Notes under the pieces: model-generated
The model's input: only the letters and a program-made list of their open reading frames with translations
The model's database searches: none
What the model was told of the DNA's origin: nothing
Translations under genes and position numbers: made by a program
Origin: Pedobacter terrae
Lineage (GTDB): Bacteria > Bacteroidota > Bacteroidia > Sphingobacteriales > Sphingobacteriaceae
Direction of reading: 5' to 3'
Length of the DNA stretch: 64,000 bases
NCBI RefSeq assembly: GCF_900100705.1
Contig: NZ_FNCH01000008.1
Location: 124,001-188,000, forward strand
Shown here: in pieces, positions 23,215 to 32,164 of the stretch
Numbering within the stretch: the stretch's first letter is position 1
How the letters are laid out: each line of letters opens with the position of its first letter

Positions 23215-23755
23215 TAAGAACAGAAAAGAAATCCAGGAGTTAACGTTTTCAAAATTTACCGATCAGGAACTTGCAGATGCCTATATATTTCCTTCAGAAG
23301 AGCTACAAAATGCTCAGGAAAAAGATGCGGAAAAGGACTTTTGGATAAATAGGAGAAAACAGTTCGAGAACAAAAGTGAGAATGAAAAAATGTACAATAG
23401 ACTGCTACAGCTTAAGTTCCAGCTTGAAGACTATATCGGTAGCAGCCAATATCATAAAGCATTTAACTTCGGTTATTTTCTAAATGAATACGTTAATAGA
23501 CAAGATAAAAAAGACAAACAGTTCGCTATTGAGGTCGATGTTACCCCTGCTGTACTCAGCCAGTATATTAACAATCACCGAAAGCCCAAAGATGAATTTG
23601 TGATCAGACTCGAATTACATTCAGGAGGCATGATTCCTGCAATCAGCTGGTTTAAAGTTTTGCAAAAAGATAAAGAGCACGATATCATTACCAATCAAAA
23701 ATTAAGGCTGGAAGAAAGTAAACATGTAAAAAACAGACTCGAATTCGCCTATTGA
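23204..23755 (+). CDS. Helix-turn-helix protein, possible antitoxin
   Basis: 183 residues. The N-terminal 100 residues are charged and helical (LTFSKFTDQELADAY, then many K/E), suited to wrap a partner. Residues about 115-160 form an XRE-like helix-turn-helix: IEVDVTPAVLSQYINNHRKPKDEFVIRLELHS, with the recognition helix around LSQYINNHRK. It overlaps the preceding gene by 11 bp, so both are translated together. The probable target is the palindrome at 22700-22728, which would make the pair autoregulated. No terminator is clear behind it. Confidence 0.65.
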   Translation: MKTNKNRKEIQELTFSKFTDQELADAYIFPSEELQNAQEKDAEKDFWINRRKQFENKSENEKMYNRLLQLKFQLEDYIGSSQYHKAFNFGYFLNEYVNRQDKKDKQFAIEVDVTPAVLSQYINNHRKPKDEFVIRLELHSGGMIPAISWFKVLQKDKEHDIITNQKLRLEESKHVKNRLEFAY

Positions 23756-23805
23756 TTTTAAAGATAAACGAATCAAATCTGATTTGGATCTTACGCCCTT
23801 ACTAG

Positions 23806-23845
23806 TCATTACTAGCACAGGTATTATTTTCTAGGCTAGCGGGGG
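23806..23845 (+). repeat. R element, copy 3 (short)
   Basis: TCATTACTAGCACAGGTATT then TTCTAGGCTAGCGGG aligns with the first 38 bp of the copy at 12946. It lies 87 bp before the zinc-ribbon gene. Confidence 0.55.
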
Positions 23846-23932
23846 TACTAAAAAATTGCCTTAATAGTTTGTAATGCTAAATTTTGATTAGAATCTATTC
23901 AAAAAAAGTAAAATTATTCCTAATCTTTCCAA

Positions 23933-24637
23933 ATGACAATCGACGAACTAACCCTCGAAGTTCTAGCAGACAGAGCCTTATCTCAATTTGATAGTAAGAA
24001 ACTGGTAACATGGGCAGTTAATGTTTTAGAGTTGGGTTACGAAAACGAGAATTTATTTATTCTTGCAGGCTTAGACTTCGATTCGACAGAAGAGCGTGAA
24101 TATTATTTTTGGAAAACTATTACAGATTTAAAGTTAAACGTTGCGAAAACAGAAGATGAGTTGTTTGAAAAATATGCACTGGCGATTATCAATAGCGCGA
24201 TAGATAAAAAGATCAGTATTGAATATGCTTTTCAACAAATGAATAAAATAATTTCAGCAAGCAGATTTGACAGTAAATACATCGCCTTTTACGAAATAAA
24301 TGAAGACCTGGAATACCTAAAGTATGAGAATAAGACGATATATAATTCTGGCCTAACTATCGAAAATGCAAACGAATTGATATTTGAAGAGTTTAGGATT
24401 TTTGCCATAATGGAAGATTTAAAAATTCCACAAGAATTAAGAAATAAGTGTTATTGTGAGCGATGCAAAAAGCTTGATATCTTAATCATTAGGGATAAAT
24501 TTCAACTCAGAAGACCTTTCAGATACAGAGTTTGGGCTTGTAGTACTTGTGGCTCTACCAAATTCAAATACAACAATGATCACGAGGTGAAATGGCTCAT
24601 AATCGATGAGTATAAAAAAAGCAGGTTAAATACCTAA
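23933..24637 (+). CDS. Unknown protein with C-terminal zinc ribbon
   Basis: 234 residues. The first 150 are helical with no named family. The end carries two CxxC pairs, CYCERCKK and CSTCGS, about 40 residues apart, forming a probable zinc ribbon, followed by a basic tail (YKKSRLNT). The whole could bind nucleic acid or a partner. AT-rich base use fits the island. It is followed 54 bp later by another orphan on the same strand, and preceded by a short R element. Confidence 0.65.
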   Translation: MTIDELTLEVLADRALSQFDSKKLVTWAVNVLELGYENENLFILAGLDFDSTEEREYYFWKTITDLKLNVAKTEDELFEKYALAIINSAIDKKISIEYAFQQMNKIISASRFDSKYIAFYEINEDLEYLKYENKTIYNSGLTIENANELIFEEFRIFAIMEDLKIPQELRNKCYCERCKKLDILIIRDKFQLRRPFRYRVWACSTCGSTKFKYNNDHEVKWLIIDEYKKSRLNT

Positions 24638-24691
24638 AAATAAAACATCACGTCTCATTTATCGCAATACTAAAACCATAAAACTGCACAA

Positions 24692-25327
24692 ATGATCTCA
24701 ACAAAAAATCTCAGTTTACTTCCAGACAGAAAAACACTGGAAGCTATTTGTAAAGCCATTTCAGTTTTAGACGCAATAATCTGTCAGGAATGGCAGTACC
24801 GCTATTATTCATTTAATTCAGAATGGGATACCAATGAACAGTGTTTGCAAATGCGAAATGGTTCAGGTGAAGAAATGCATATACTATTTCTAGACAATGG
24901 CTGTGTAATAAATGGCTTTGCACATGAATATAAACAACAGGATAAGACTAAATTGACCGCAGATTTGCCTTCAATTTTTAATGAATTTATTTATGGAGAG
25001 CCCGTGGCATCACTCGGTACTACATTTTGCATATGGACCACTGAACCTAAAAACTGGCAAGTTGGCCAACTTGAAAATATTGAAGATCATTCAGAAGAAA
25101 TGTTGAGCATATTTGATGGAAATCCTCAGACTTATGTGGATTGGGCAACAGATTATTTTGAAGGAAGTTACAAAGAAAGTGGAATCCCTCTTGAAACCGT
25201 ATCAAAAATTTATAATGGACAAACACTTACGAAAGAAATGGTTTTATCAATTGTTGAGGAACTGGGAGATTGGCAACAACTTGAAACTGATCTGAAAGAA
25301 ATCAACTATCCTTATCACTTTGAATAG
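24692..25327 (+). CDS. Unknown acidic protein
   Basis: 211 residues, soluble and acidic, with no recognised motif. It opens LSLLPDRKTLEAICKAISVLD and has aromatic-rich stretches (EWQYRYYSFNSEWD). Shape and placement behind orphan genes recall small immunity-type proteins, but no family evidence supports that and no toxin gene is adjacent. The stop at 25325-25327 is followed by a family E repeat, which marks the right part of the island. Confidence 0.6.
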   Translation: MISTKNLSLLPDRKTLEAICKAISVLDAIICQEWQYRYYSFNSEWDTNEQCLQMRNGSGEEMHILFLDNGCVINGFAHEYKQQDKTKLTADLPSIFNEFIYGEPVASLGTTFCIWTTEPKNWQVGQLENIEDHSEEMLSIFDGNPQTYVDWATDYFEGSYKESGIPLETVSKIYNGQTLTKEMVLSIVEELGDWQQLETDLKEINYPYHFE

Positions 25328-25965
25328 CAGAAAAATTCTTATAAATGAGCGAAGCGCAAAAAAGATTATACGTGTCTGTCCATAGAGTTCCGAAGGGCTC
25401 TACGGATTAATAATAGGAAAGAGTCTGTGACTCGTTTTAATTGAGTTTATAAACTCAATATTATTCTTGTATCCGTAGAGACGCTACGGACAGAGCGGAG
25501 GAGAATTTTATTTTAAGGAAAGTTTAGGCATTATGCTAACTTGCTTTGAAATAGCACAGCCCCTACCGAAGCACGCCCGTCAATCCCAAGGGCCAGAAGA
25601 ATCAAAAAAACAGTAGCACAACAGCACAAATGGCACCATCAAACCTCAAACGCAGTGGTTTTGTGGTTCATGTTTGCAAAAACTTTAACCTACCCTTAAC
25701 TAACAAACCCCAAAGGGCTCAATCAGACCAAAGAAACTAGCCAACACACCTGATTAAACAAAGTGCCGCTGTTTTTTTGATGTGTATTGGGTTTGTGTAA
25801 AAGGCCCCTTGCCGGATTGACAAAGCGCTTTGGGTACTTTGGCGCGACAAAATGCGCAGCATTCTTGAGCACAATTAAAAAAGCAAACAACTGCGAAAAA
25901 CTACCATGCCCCGCAGCATAGAGCGGGAGAAGAACCACAATATACCGTATTAATCAACACCAATC
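25328..25965. other. Gap with family E repeat and a possible gene remnant
   Basis: After the family E copy (25372-25497) the segment 25500-25960 is GC-richer than the island. On the minus strand it has a 71-codon open frame (25723-25938) broken from other open stretches by stops, which looks like a decayed sequence rather than a gene. I cannot name its source. Confidence 0.4.
25372..25497 (+). repeat. Hairpin-rich element, family E copy 1
   Basis: Begins GTGTCTGTCCATAGAG and ends CGCTACGGACAGAGCGG, so the ends are inverted. The middle holds a perfect palindrome ATTGAGTTTATAAACTCAAT. Two more copies, in the same direction, are at 28136 and 28692. Confidence 0.82.
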
Positions 25966-26973
25966 TTAACCTTTCAACTTACCCGGTGTTACCGCAAATT
26001 TCTTTCTAAAGGCGTTGCTAAAGTGTTGTACAGAAGAATAACCGAGCATAAAGGCGACAGATTTTATGGAAATACCATCCAGTAGTAGCTCTTTTGCATG
26101 GTTAAGCCTGTAATCACTCAGGTAACCGAATATGCTGTTATCAAACACCCCTTTAAAGCCTTGTTTAAGTTTAAATTCATTAATGCCGCATATTTTAGCC
26201 AGTTCTGCAACCGATGGTGGCTGGTGGATATTCTGGATCAGGTAATCTCTGGCCTGATAAATGCATTCACGATCATAATTAGAAGATAAAGCAGCTGGCT
26301 GTTTTTGGGAAATGCTCCGTTCAAAAGCTTCGGCCTGGAGTACCAGTAACTCAATACATTTCGACTCGATAAACAGATGCTTCAATCCTTCAGGATAATC
26401 ACAATCGAGAATATCTCTGATGCAGTGCTGCATAGGCCATGAAATAGGCAGGTTATGGTCGCCCAGCTGCATGTAATATCCGGTATCAATATGATCCGCC
26501 AAAACCTGTAATGCTTTGGTAGAGTGCTCTGCCAGTTGCAAAAACTTTTCTTTAGCAAAATGAACCTCAAAAAAGCGATAACATTGGCCCGTATCATATT
26601 GGCCTGTACCATCCAACTCAGGCATGTAAATGATGTTTTGTTGGTTGGAATTAAAGATGTATTGCTGCTTGTTTATGCGGTTAAAAATAGTACCACTGCC
26701 AGAAAGCGTAAAACGCATCTTAATCATATCAGGTACTTCATTGGTTGGGCTAAAGTACATCTGCTGCTGTTTAAACAGGATATCGCCGTACACCATGTAA
26801 ATGCCAGGAATATTGATCTGTATAAATTCGGCATCGCTAAAAGAAAAACTGTATTTATTCTTTTTTTTTGTAACCAATCCGTTCTCAACACGAAGATCAT
26901 CAAAGCTACCCCCTACGTTTTTCCAGGCACCATAATTCTTACCAACATTGATTCCCATAAGCGCAATGATCAC
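25966..26973 (-). CDS. AraC family transcriptional regulator
   Basis: 335 residues (an alternative start, MGINVGKN, lies five codons in). The C-terminal 100 residues are two helix-turn-helix motifs of the AraC class: PPSVAELAKICGINEFKLKQGFKGVFD, then SIKSVAFMLGYSSVQHFSNAFRKKFAVTPGKLKG. The N-terminal 200 residues are a probable effector domain rich in strands (GIYMVYGDILFKQQQMYFSP). It is transcribed away from the methyltransferase at 27116 across a 142-bp region, so it may control that gene. The ligand is unknown. Confidence 0.88.
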   Translation of the reverse strand: MIIALMGINVGKNYGAWKNVGGSFDDLRVENGLVTKKKNKYSFSFSDAEFIQINIPGIYMVYGDILFKQQQMYFSPTNEVPDMIKMRFTLSGSGTIFNRINKQQYIFNSNQQNIIYMPELDGTGQYDTGQCYRFFEVHFAKEKFLQLAEHSTKALQVLADHIDTGYYMQLGDHNLPISWPMQHCIRDILDCDYPEGLKHLFIESKCIELLVLQAEAFERSISQKQPAALSSNYDRECIYQARDYLIQNIHQPPSVAELAKICGINEFKLKQGFKGVFDNSIFGYLSDYRLNHAKELLLDGISIKSVAFMLGYSSVQHFSNAFRKKFAVTPGKLKG

Positions 26974-27115
26974 AAAAAAAGCCGAAATAACATGAAGGGA
27001 TTATCCACAATTCTATTTTTTGCAAAAGAAAATCCTTTTGATGTAAAAGTGTAAAACAGCTATTTTTCAATTTTGCACAAATTGCGAAATACCGCAAGAG
27101 ATTAAACGTTTTATT

Positions 27116-27736
27116 ATGGACGAGCAAGAAGACCAAAACACCTTAACCCTAAAATTAAAAACTGACGTTCTCCCACCAAAAAACACGCTAATTTTTAAAC
27201 TTTTACAAGATTTACCTTTAAAAAAGAAAGAAAATGTACTGGAAATCGGTCCTATAGACACCGAACACCTCTCCTATCTGTTCCAAAAAGCAAGGAATAT
27301 TAACTATACGGGTACTTATCTTGCAGAAACCGGAATAAAAAATGAGCTTTCCACTTATAAAACCAATGGCAATACGGTAGATTTTGCTAAAATAACAGAT
27401 AATGAGTTCGATTTACAGGACAATTTCTTCGATTGGTGTTTTACAGCCAATACCATTTATTTCTGGCCGGATCCTTTAAAATATCTATCTGAAAGCTACC
27501 GAGTATTAAAATCAGGCGGAAAAATGAACCTTGCCTTTGTTGAAAAAAACTTTGGCGCCCACCTGCCCTGGACACAGTTTGATTTTACATTTTATGAAAT
27601 TAATGAAGTTAAAAGCCTTTTCAAGCAATCGGGATTTACAAAAATTGAAGTAAAGAAAATGACAGAAACGATCATGGATCAAAACGGAAAGGAAATCAAC
27701 AAACCGTTTATCATGGTATCAGGCCAGAAAAAATAG
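27116..27736 (+). CDS. Class I SAM-dependent methyltransferase
   Basis: 206 residues, soluble. The SAM-site strand and loop is ENVLEIGPIDTEHLSYLF (motif I with GP replacing the usual GxG), motif II is near FDWCFTANTIYFWPDP, and YRVLKSGGKMNLAFVEKNF is the methyltransferase-11 post-motif. Family Methyltransf_11 members act on small molecules or lipids; the substrate is unknown. It is divergent from the AraC gene and stands alone. Confidence 0.8.
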   Translation: MDEQEDQNTLTLKLKTDVLPPKNTLIFKLLQDLPLKKKENVLEIGPIDTEHLSYLFQKARNINYTGTYLAETGIKNELSTYKTNGNTVDFAKITDNEFDLQDNFFDWCFTANTIYFWPDPLKYLSESYRVLKSGGKMNLAFVEKNFGAHLPWTQFDFTFYEINEVKSLFKQSGFTKIEVKKMTETIMDQNGKEINKPFIMVSGQKK

Positions 27737-27845
27737 TTGATCTGGTGATATTTACATCCTGATGGAAGCCCAATTTCATTAAGTTGAGGGATAAATAGCA
27801 AAGATGTCTTCGACTACGCTGTCAATGAAAGATTTACAAAATCCC

Positions 27846-27965
27846 CGTCATTTCGACTGAAGCGCAGCGAAATGGAGAAATCTTTGAACTGGAATTGCAA
27901 TAAATCCTTAAACTATGTTAAAAGATTTCTCTCCGCCTGTACGGGCAGGCACTGCGGTCGTGACG
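27846..27965. repeat. Interspersed repeat family A, copy 6
   Basis: CGTCATTTCGACTGAAGCG at the left; right end eroded (GCGGTCGTGACG). Closest to the copy at 2889. Confidence 0.78.
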
Positions 27966-28046
27966 TCCCTTGTATATCTGTCATCAACACGCCGATGTAT
28001 TTGAAAAATTCTAACCTATATCATTGACAGACTCCAATAGAATGGT

Positions 28047-28128
28047 CGTCATCGACCGGAGCAACGCGAAGTGGAGAGATCTATCTAGACAGATTTCTCG
28101 ACTGCGTTACACTCCGCTCGAAATGACG
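28047..28128. repeat. Interspersed repeat family A, copy 7
   Basis: CGTCATCGACCGGAGCAACG to CGCTCGAAATGACG. It carries the same left extension (GACAGACTCCAATAGAATG) as the copy at 2698. Confidence 0.78.
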
Positions 28129-28135
28129 ACCCTAG

Positions 28136-28270
28136 AGTCTGTCCGTAGCGTTCCGAAGGACGCTACGGATTAATAATAGAAGAGTCTGTGACCCATTTTA
28201 ATTGAGTTTATAAACTTAATTTAATTCTTATATCCATAGTAACGCTATGCTTAAAGCTACACAGCGCGGA
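28136..28270 (+). repeat. Hairpin-rich element, family E copy 2
   Basis: Left end holds a perfect stem CCGTAGCGT / ACGCTACGG around TCCGAAGG, then the ATTGAGTTTATAAACTTAAT centre. The right end is eroded (CGCTATGCTTAAAGC). Confidence 0.78.
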
Positions 28271-28691
28271 ATAAAAATCCGGACCGCCGTTTATTGTTTC
28301 TTCAACCTGGTTCGCTCCGACACCGTTATACCCCAACAATACTTTAAGATAACCTCCACTTTACCTTTTATTCCGCTATTATTGACCTGTCGATCTAAAG
28401 CGAGTCAAATCTTTGACCTACCTGATCTCCAACAGCAGCATCACTCAACCAAAGCAAGGGTTAAGCAGTGTGCATGCAGGGGTAAGGCAAGCCTGGCCGG
28501 AAGGTGGCATAAACGTGGGGTAAATGTGGCGTAAAGGTGGACTTTGGAATATTTTTCTTGGAGATTTTTAATCAGACGGATTGATTTGAGTTATCATCAC
28601 TTTTGATTAACCTAATATAAAAAAATATGGTGAAATGGGCAAAAAAAGAGCTTTGTAGTTTTTGGTACGGGCAGCAGAAATACAATTTGTT

Positions 28692-28828
28692 CGTGTCTGT
28701 CCATAGCGTTTCGAAGGGCTCTACTGATTAATAATAGAAAAGAGTCTGTGACTCGTTAATTGAGTTTGTAAACTCAATTTATTCTTGTATCCATAGAGAT
28801 GCTATACTTAGCGCTACGGGAGAGCGGG
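28692..28828 (+). repeat. Hairpin-rich element, family E copy 3
   Basis: GTGTCTGTCCATAGCG to GCGCTACGGGAGAGCGG with the central ATTGAGTTTGTAAACTCAAT. Direct orientation relative to copies 1 and 2. Confidence 0.8.
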
Positions 28829-28868
28829 ATTTACAGCTAAATTTTTTAGATAATATCCCACGAAAGAT

Positions 28869-28961
28869 CGTCATCCCCAACTTGATTGGGGATCTTAATG
28901 CAAACGTTTTAAGATTAGCTTCGCTGAGCACTTCGTGGATCCCGCGTGCGCAAGAATGACG
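28869..28961. repeat. Interspersed repeat family H, copy 1
   Basis: CGTCATCCCCAA with an inner CCCCAACTTGATTGGGG hairpin, ending AAGAATGACG. A second, diverged copy is at 33977. Confidence 0.65.
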
Positions 28962-28994
28962 ACCGCAATAGTGGATTCTGTTTCGCATTAAATT

Positions 28995-29031
28995 AAAACG
29001 GCTCACTCAAGCGAATGAGTAAGCCTCTTTT
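28995..29031 (-). terminator. Terminator of the propeller-cupredoxin gene
   Basis: GGCTCACTCA (29000-29009) pairs with TGAGTAAGCC (29016-29025), ten pairs with one wobble. On the minus strand it is followed by GTTTTAATTT, and it lies 19 bp behind the stop codon. Confidence 0.75.
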
Positions 29032-29043
29032 CTCTTAGCAATA

Positions 29044-31071
29044 TTATTTCACCACCTTAATCTGCCCTTTCATCACCATATAATGACCCGGATAGGTACA
29101 AATAAAAGGATATACACCAGGTTTGTTAGGCACGGTAAAATAAACCGTATCTGATTTTCCGGGCTGTAACAATGAAGTATAAGCCAATACATTAGGTGAT
29201 GCCGGAACAAAATCATACTTTTCGCCATCAAGACCCATTTTCAAGGCCATTTCTCCTACTGCATTACCTGATGCCGGCGCAGTGAGCACGAAATTGTGCA
29301 ACATATCATCAACATTTTTAAAGGTTAGTTTTACTTTGGTACCAGCCTTTAGGGTAATATTGGTGATGTCGAATTTCAAACCTGGCTTGGTGCCGAGCAC
29401 AATCGTTTTATCTGGTCCTTTAGTCCAGGTTTCGGGCTGTTGCGTAACATGTTTTGTCACATCAGTATTGCCTTTAACCGCGCCACCCGCTGCAGGCATA
29501 TTGCCCATTTGGTGATGATCCATACCTTCCATATGGTGTGCCGCCTGAGCGTTGCCTGTCGGTTTATTTTCGTCAGTTAGCGCCAGCTTTTCTCCATCCG
29601 GAATTTTGTTCATGGTATAATATCCGTAATTGTGCAACAAAGGGATACTGCCATTTTCAGCCCGCAATCCTTCCATTTTGATTTCGTGGATGTAGCCTTC
29701 TTTCAAACTATCCAATACCAACCGTACCTTTTTATGATCAGGAGAAACCACTATCGCTTTAATACTACGCGCCGATTGATTAATTACCGGACTACCATAA
29801 ATGTGGTGGTATTTATAAGTAAAAGTAGAAAGTTGATAAGCACCGGCATCGCGGGCTGTTTTTTCATCAACGGGCATGGTAAACTCCACCTCGAAACCAT
29901 CGGGCTGGGCCTTTACCGTTTGCACCTCAAAGGGCATAATACCCGACCAGGTTAAACGCTGCAGTCCATACTCGGCTTTGCCTGTCGATGACCATCCTCT
30001 CGAAGTCATCCCCACCAGCATACTGCCATCCGATCCCCAGTTCATCCTGAGGATACCCGAAGAAAATCCCCTGCGGAATGGAAATACCACACCCTGATAC
30101 ACTCCTTTAACTTTTTCTAAAAATACCCTGTTGATATTACTTTGCGATTGGTCGCCCACAAAAAGCTGCCCTTTAAAAGGCCCCATATTCCCATTATCAG
30201 TATAATTAAGAATACCCGATGTGGAGTTGCCCATAATGGAATGCGGAATCCATACTGCAGGCGTTTTTAATCCAGGCACTCTTTTGGCCACCTCGAATTC
30301 AGGTTCTCCGGTATCAGGAACATCCTTTTTGTGAAGCTTAACCGGTGAGCCAGGCTCATCTGACCATATTAAGCCGGCAGGATTACCTACAAAATCGCCT
30401 TCTTCTACGTGGGTAATGCTGCCCGAGCCTACCCAGTCGCCCTGGTTTTCGGCATAAAATATTTCACCGTCGTTATTCAGGGCCATTGCTGCAGGCGATC
30501 GGAAACCGGTTGCGAAAGGTTTTAACTTAAAATCAGGTGTAAATTTAAGCATCCAGCCATGCCATTTAGATAAACTGGCGCCGTAACCAATCCAGCCCAA
30601 ATTAAGTGTAACTACCATGTTGCCATCTTTATCCAACATCGGACCATATGCATATTCGTGGTAATTGCCCGATAAAGGCCACGAATACATCGTGCGGTAT
30701 TCATCAGCTTCGCCATCTCCATCAAGATCGCGTAGCCTTGTAATTTCAGCGCGTTGCGTAAGGTAAATATCTCCTTTGATGTAATTTAAGCCTAATATTT
30801 CGTGCATGCCATGCGCAAATAAACGATATTTGGGCTGTTGTCCGTCTTTGATATACGGATTGGTGATTATCCAAACTTCGCCTTTACGGGTAGCTACTGC
30901 CAGCTCATCGTTAGGTAAGAAAGTCATTCCCCCCACTTCAAGTGCGATTTCCTTTGGAATGGGAACGGTTACGATAGGATAAATTTGTTTTTCAGTTTGT
31001 GTTTGTGCTTTAACTGTTACCAGACCAGTGCCCAGCAACAAAAGAGACAATAAGTATGTTGATTTTTTCAT
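29044..31071 (-). CDS. Exported beta-propeller protein fused to an azurin-like copper domain
   Basis: 675 residues. A signal peptide (residues about 1-22, LLLLGTGLVTVKAQ) is followed by a glucose/sorbosone-dehydrogenase type propeller (about 30-400; marks TFLPNDELAVATRKGEVWII, RDLDGDGEADEYRT, GFRSPAAMALNNDGEIFYAENQGDW). Then come a fibronectin-like stretch and a cupredoxin domain (about 560-675). Its type 1 copper ligands are all present with azurin spacing: His592 (MLHNF), Cys658, His663 and Met667 (CTYPGHYMVM). No CxxCH haem motif is found, so copper replaces the cytochrome used by relatives. The periplasmic role is probably sugar oxidation with electrons leaving through copper. It lies 8 bp behind the partner gene at 31079. 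Confidence 0.87.
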   Translation of the reverse strand: MKKSTYLLSLLLLGTGLVTVKAQTQTEKQIYPIVTVPIPKEIALEVGGMTFLPNDELAVATRKGEVWIITNPYIKDGQQPKYRLFAHGMHEILGLNYIKGDIYLTQRAEITRLRDLDGDGEADEYRTMYSWPLSGNYHEYAYGPMLDKDGNMVVTLNLGWIGYGASLSKWHGWMLKFTPDFKLKPFATGFRSPAAMALNNDGEIFYAENQGDWVGSGSITHVEEGDFVGNPAGLIWSDEPGSPVKLHKKDVPDTGEPEFEVAKRVPGLKTPAVWIPHSIMGNSTSGILNYTDNGNMGPFKGQLFVGDQSQSNINRVFLEKVKGVYQGVVFPFRRGFSSGILRMNWGSDGSMLVGMTSRGWSSTGKAEYGLQRLTWSGIMPFEVQTVKAQPDGFEVEFTMPVDEKTARDAGAYQLSTFTYKYHHIYGSPVINQSARSIKAIVVSPDHKKVRLVLDSLKEGYIHEIKMEGLRAENGSIPLLHNYGYYTMNKIPDGEKLALTDENKPTGNAQAAHHMEGMDHHQMGNMPAAGGAVKGNTDVTKHVTQQPETWTKGPDKTIVLGTKPGLKFDITNITLKAGTKVKLTFKNVDDMLHNFVLTAPASGNAVGEMALKMGLDGEKYDFVPASPNVLAYTSLLQPGKSDTVYFTVPNKPGVYPFICTYPGHYMVMKGQIKVVK

Positions 31072-31078
31072 GTCTTGA

Positions 31079-31813
31079 TTACCAGGTGATGGAATAGGTT
31101 AACGAATCGGTAGCATTAACCAGTTGTACCAGCAGTTCTTTACCCTTTTGGGTTTTCCTGATGAAAGCTTTTGCACCATCAGCTACTTTTATGGTATAGG
31201 CTTTTTCGCCAACAATATAACTATTGCTTTTATGTGCCTCGATATTTGCCCCAACTGCAATACGACAATAAAGTGGTTGCTGGCTATTTTTGATAATAAT
31301 GGTACGACTGAGTCCTGCTCCACCATCTAAAACGCTTATTTTATCGCTTACATCGGCACCGTTAGCCGTATATAAAAACGTAGGCATTTTGCTTTTATCT
31401 AAAATGTAGCCCTGGGTTTGCAGATCGTCAAAAGCAATAGAATCTGGCCATGCGGCATCCTTGTCTGCAAGTGATGCAAGGGCTTGTGCTGAAGAAAGTG
31501 GTAGAACCGTACCTAAAGGTTTAGCTAATTGAGGTTCTCCCCTATCTTCCCACATTTCTCTGGCATCTATAAAATCTCCACGCCATACCTCCAGCAAAGC
31601 CCCCTGTTTTAAATCGTAAGCGTAATTTACCTTTTCTGGCGTACCTACAGAAATGACATGGGTACGTTTTTTCCCTTCAAACATCAGGAAGCTTCGCAAT
31701 AAATAAGGTTTGGTTGTTGCATTGATGAGGTAAGGATTGGCATTTTGTGCCATAGAATAAGTTGCGCAGCTGGTTAGGAGTGCCAGGCAGCACATCATTC
31801 GTTTGTAGATCAT
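31079..31813 (-). CDS. Exported protein, partner of the propeller-cupredoxin
   Basis: 244 residues from this start. An earlier ATG at 31855 is rejected because it lies at or before the predicted transcription start of the promoter at 31858-31888; the chosen start opens a signal peptide (MIYKRMMCCLALLTSCATYSMAQ). The mature protein contains LRSFLMFEGKKRTHVISVGTPEKVNYAYDLKQGALLEVWRGDF-type strands in two pieces, a segment also seen as the C-terminal part of larger propeller dehydrogenases. It sits 7 bp before the propeller gene in one operon, so the two products probably act together outside the inner membrane. Confidence 0.75.
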   Translation of the reverse strand: MIYKRMMCCLALLTSCATYSMAQNANPYLINATTKPYLLRSFLMFEGKKRTHVISVGTPEKVNYAYDLKQGALLEVWRGDFIDAREMWEDRGEPQLAKPLGTVLPLSSAQALASLADKDAAWPDSIAFDDLQTQGYILDKSKMPTFLYTANGADVSDKISVLDGGAGLSRTIIIKNSQQPLYCRIAVGANIEAHKSNSYIVGEKAYTIKVADGAKAFIRKTQKGKELLVQLVNATDSLTYSITW

Positions 31814-31857
31814 AATTTTGATTTGGTTAAAGCGCAACAAAACAATCGGTTGCATAA

Positions 31858-31888
31858 CAAATATATCATTAGCAGATCAGTTTACAAA
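31858..31888 (-). promoter_or_regulatory. Promoter of the propeller/partner operon
   Basis: On the minus strand TTTG (31888-31885), a 19-bp spacer, then TATATTTG (31865-31858): an exact match to the Bacteroidota consensus. The predicted 5' leader to the ATG at 31813 is about 38 bases. The remaining gap to 32164 is AT-rich, with one loose inverted repeat (AGTAAAACC 31983, GGTTTTACT 32032) and nothing else I can name. Confidence 0.7.
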
Positions 31889-32164
31889 AACAATCCTTCA
31901 CAAAACACCCAATAAGTTAATTTACAGCTAATTAATGTTAAATTTAAATAAGACAAACGATAGCATAACCAGACCATAAACTAGTAAAACCTTTTACTAT
32001 AAACGTATAAATTTAACTTAATAAATAACTAGGTTTTACTTTTTAGGTAAGGGCAAATTCACCACCTGGCAGTGAGCAGAAAAAGCAAAGGTCTGTTACC
32101 AAGATTTAGCACATAGGATTCCCTGGTATGCTTGAGTAATGATTAAAGAATTGGTTCGTGATGC

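Larger units (their letters stand above)
27737..29043. other. 1.3-kb non-coding gap built of repeats
   Basis: It contains two family A, two family E and one family H repeats (listed separately) and a terminator at its right end. The 400 bp between the two family E copies (28270-28690) has an open frame of 95 codons (28247-28534), but it starts inside a repeat, lacks any family likeness, and I leave it uncalled. Confidence 0.7.

Noticed and set aside
25723..25938. 71-codon minus-strand frame behind the AraC gene
   Set aside because: Short, surrounded by stop-broken open pieces; looks like a decayed sequence that I cannot assign.
28247..28534. 95-codon open frame in the repeat-rich gap
   Set aside because: Starts inside a family E repeat, has no family likeness, and composition is unlike neighbouring genes.
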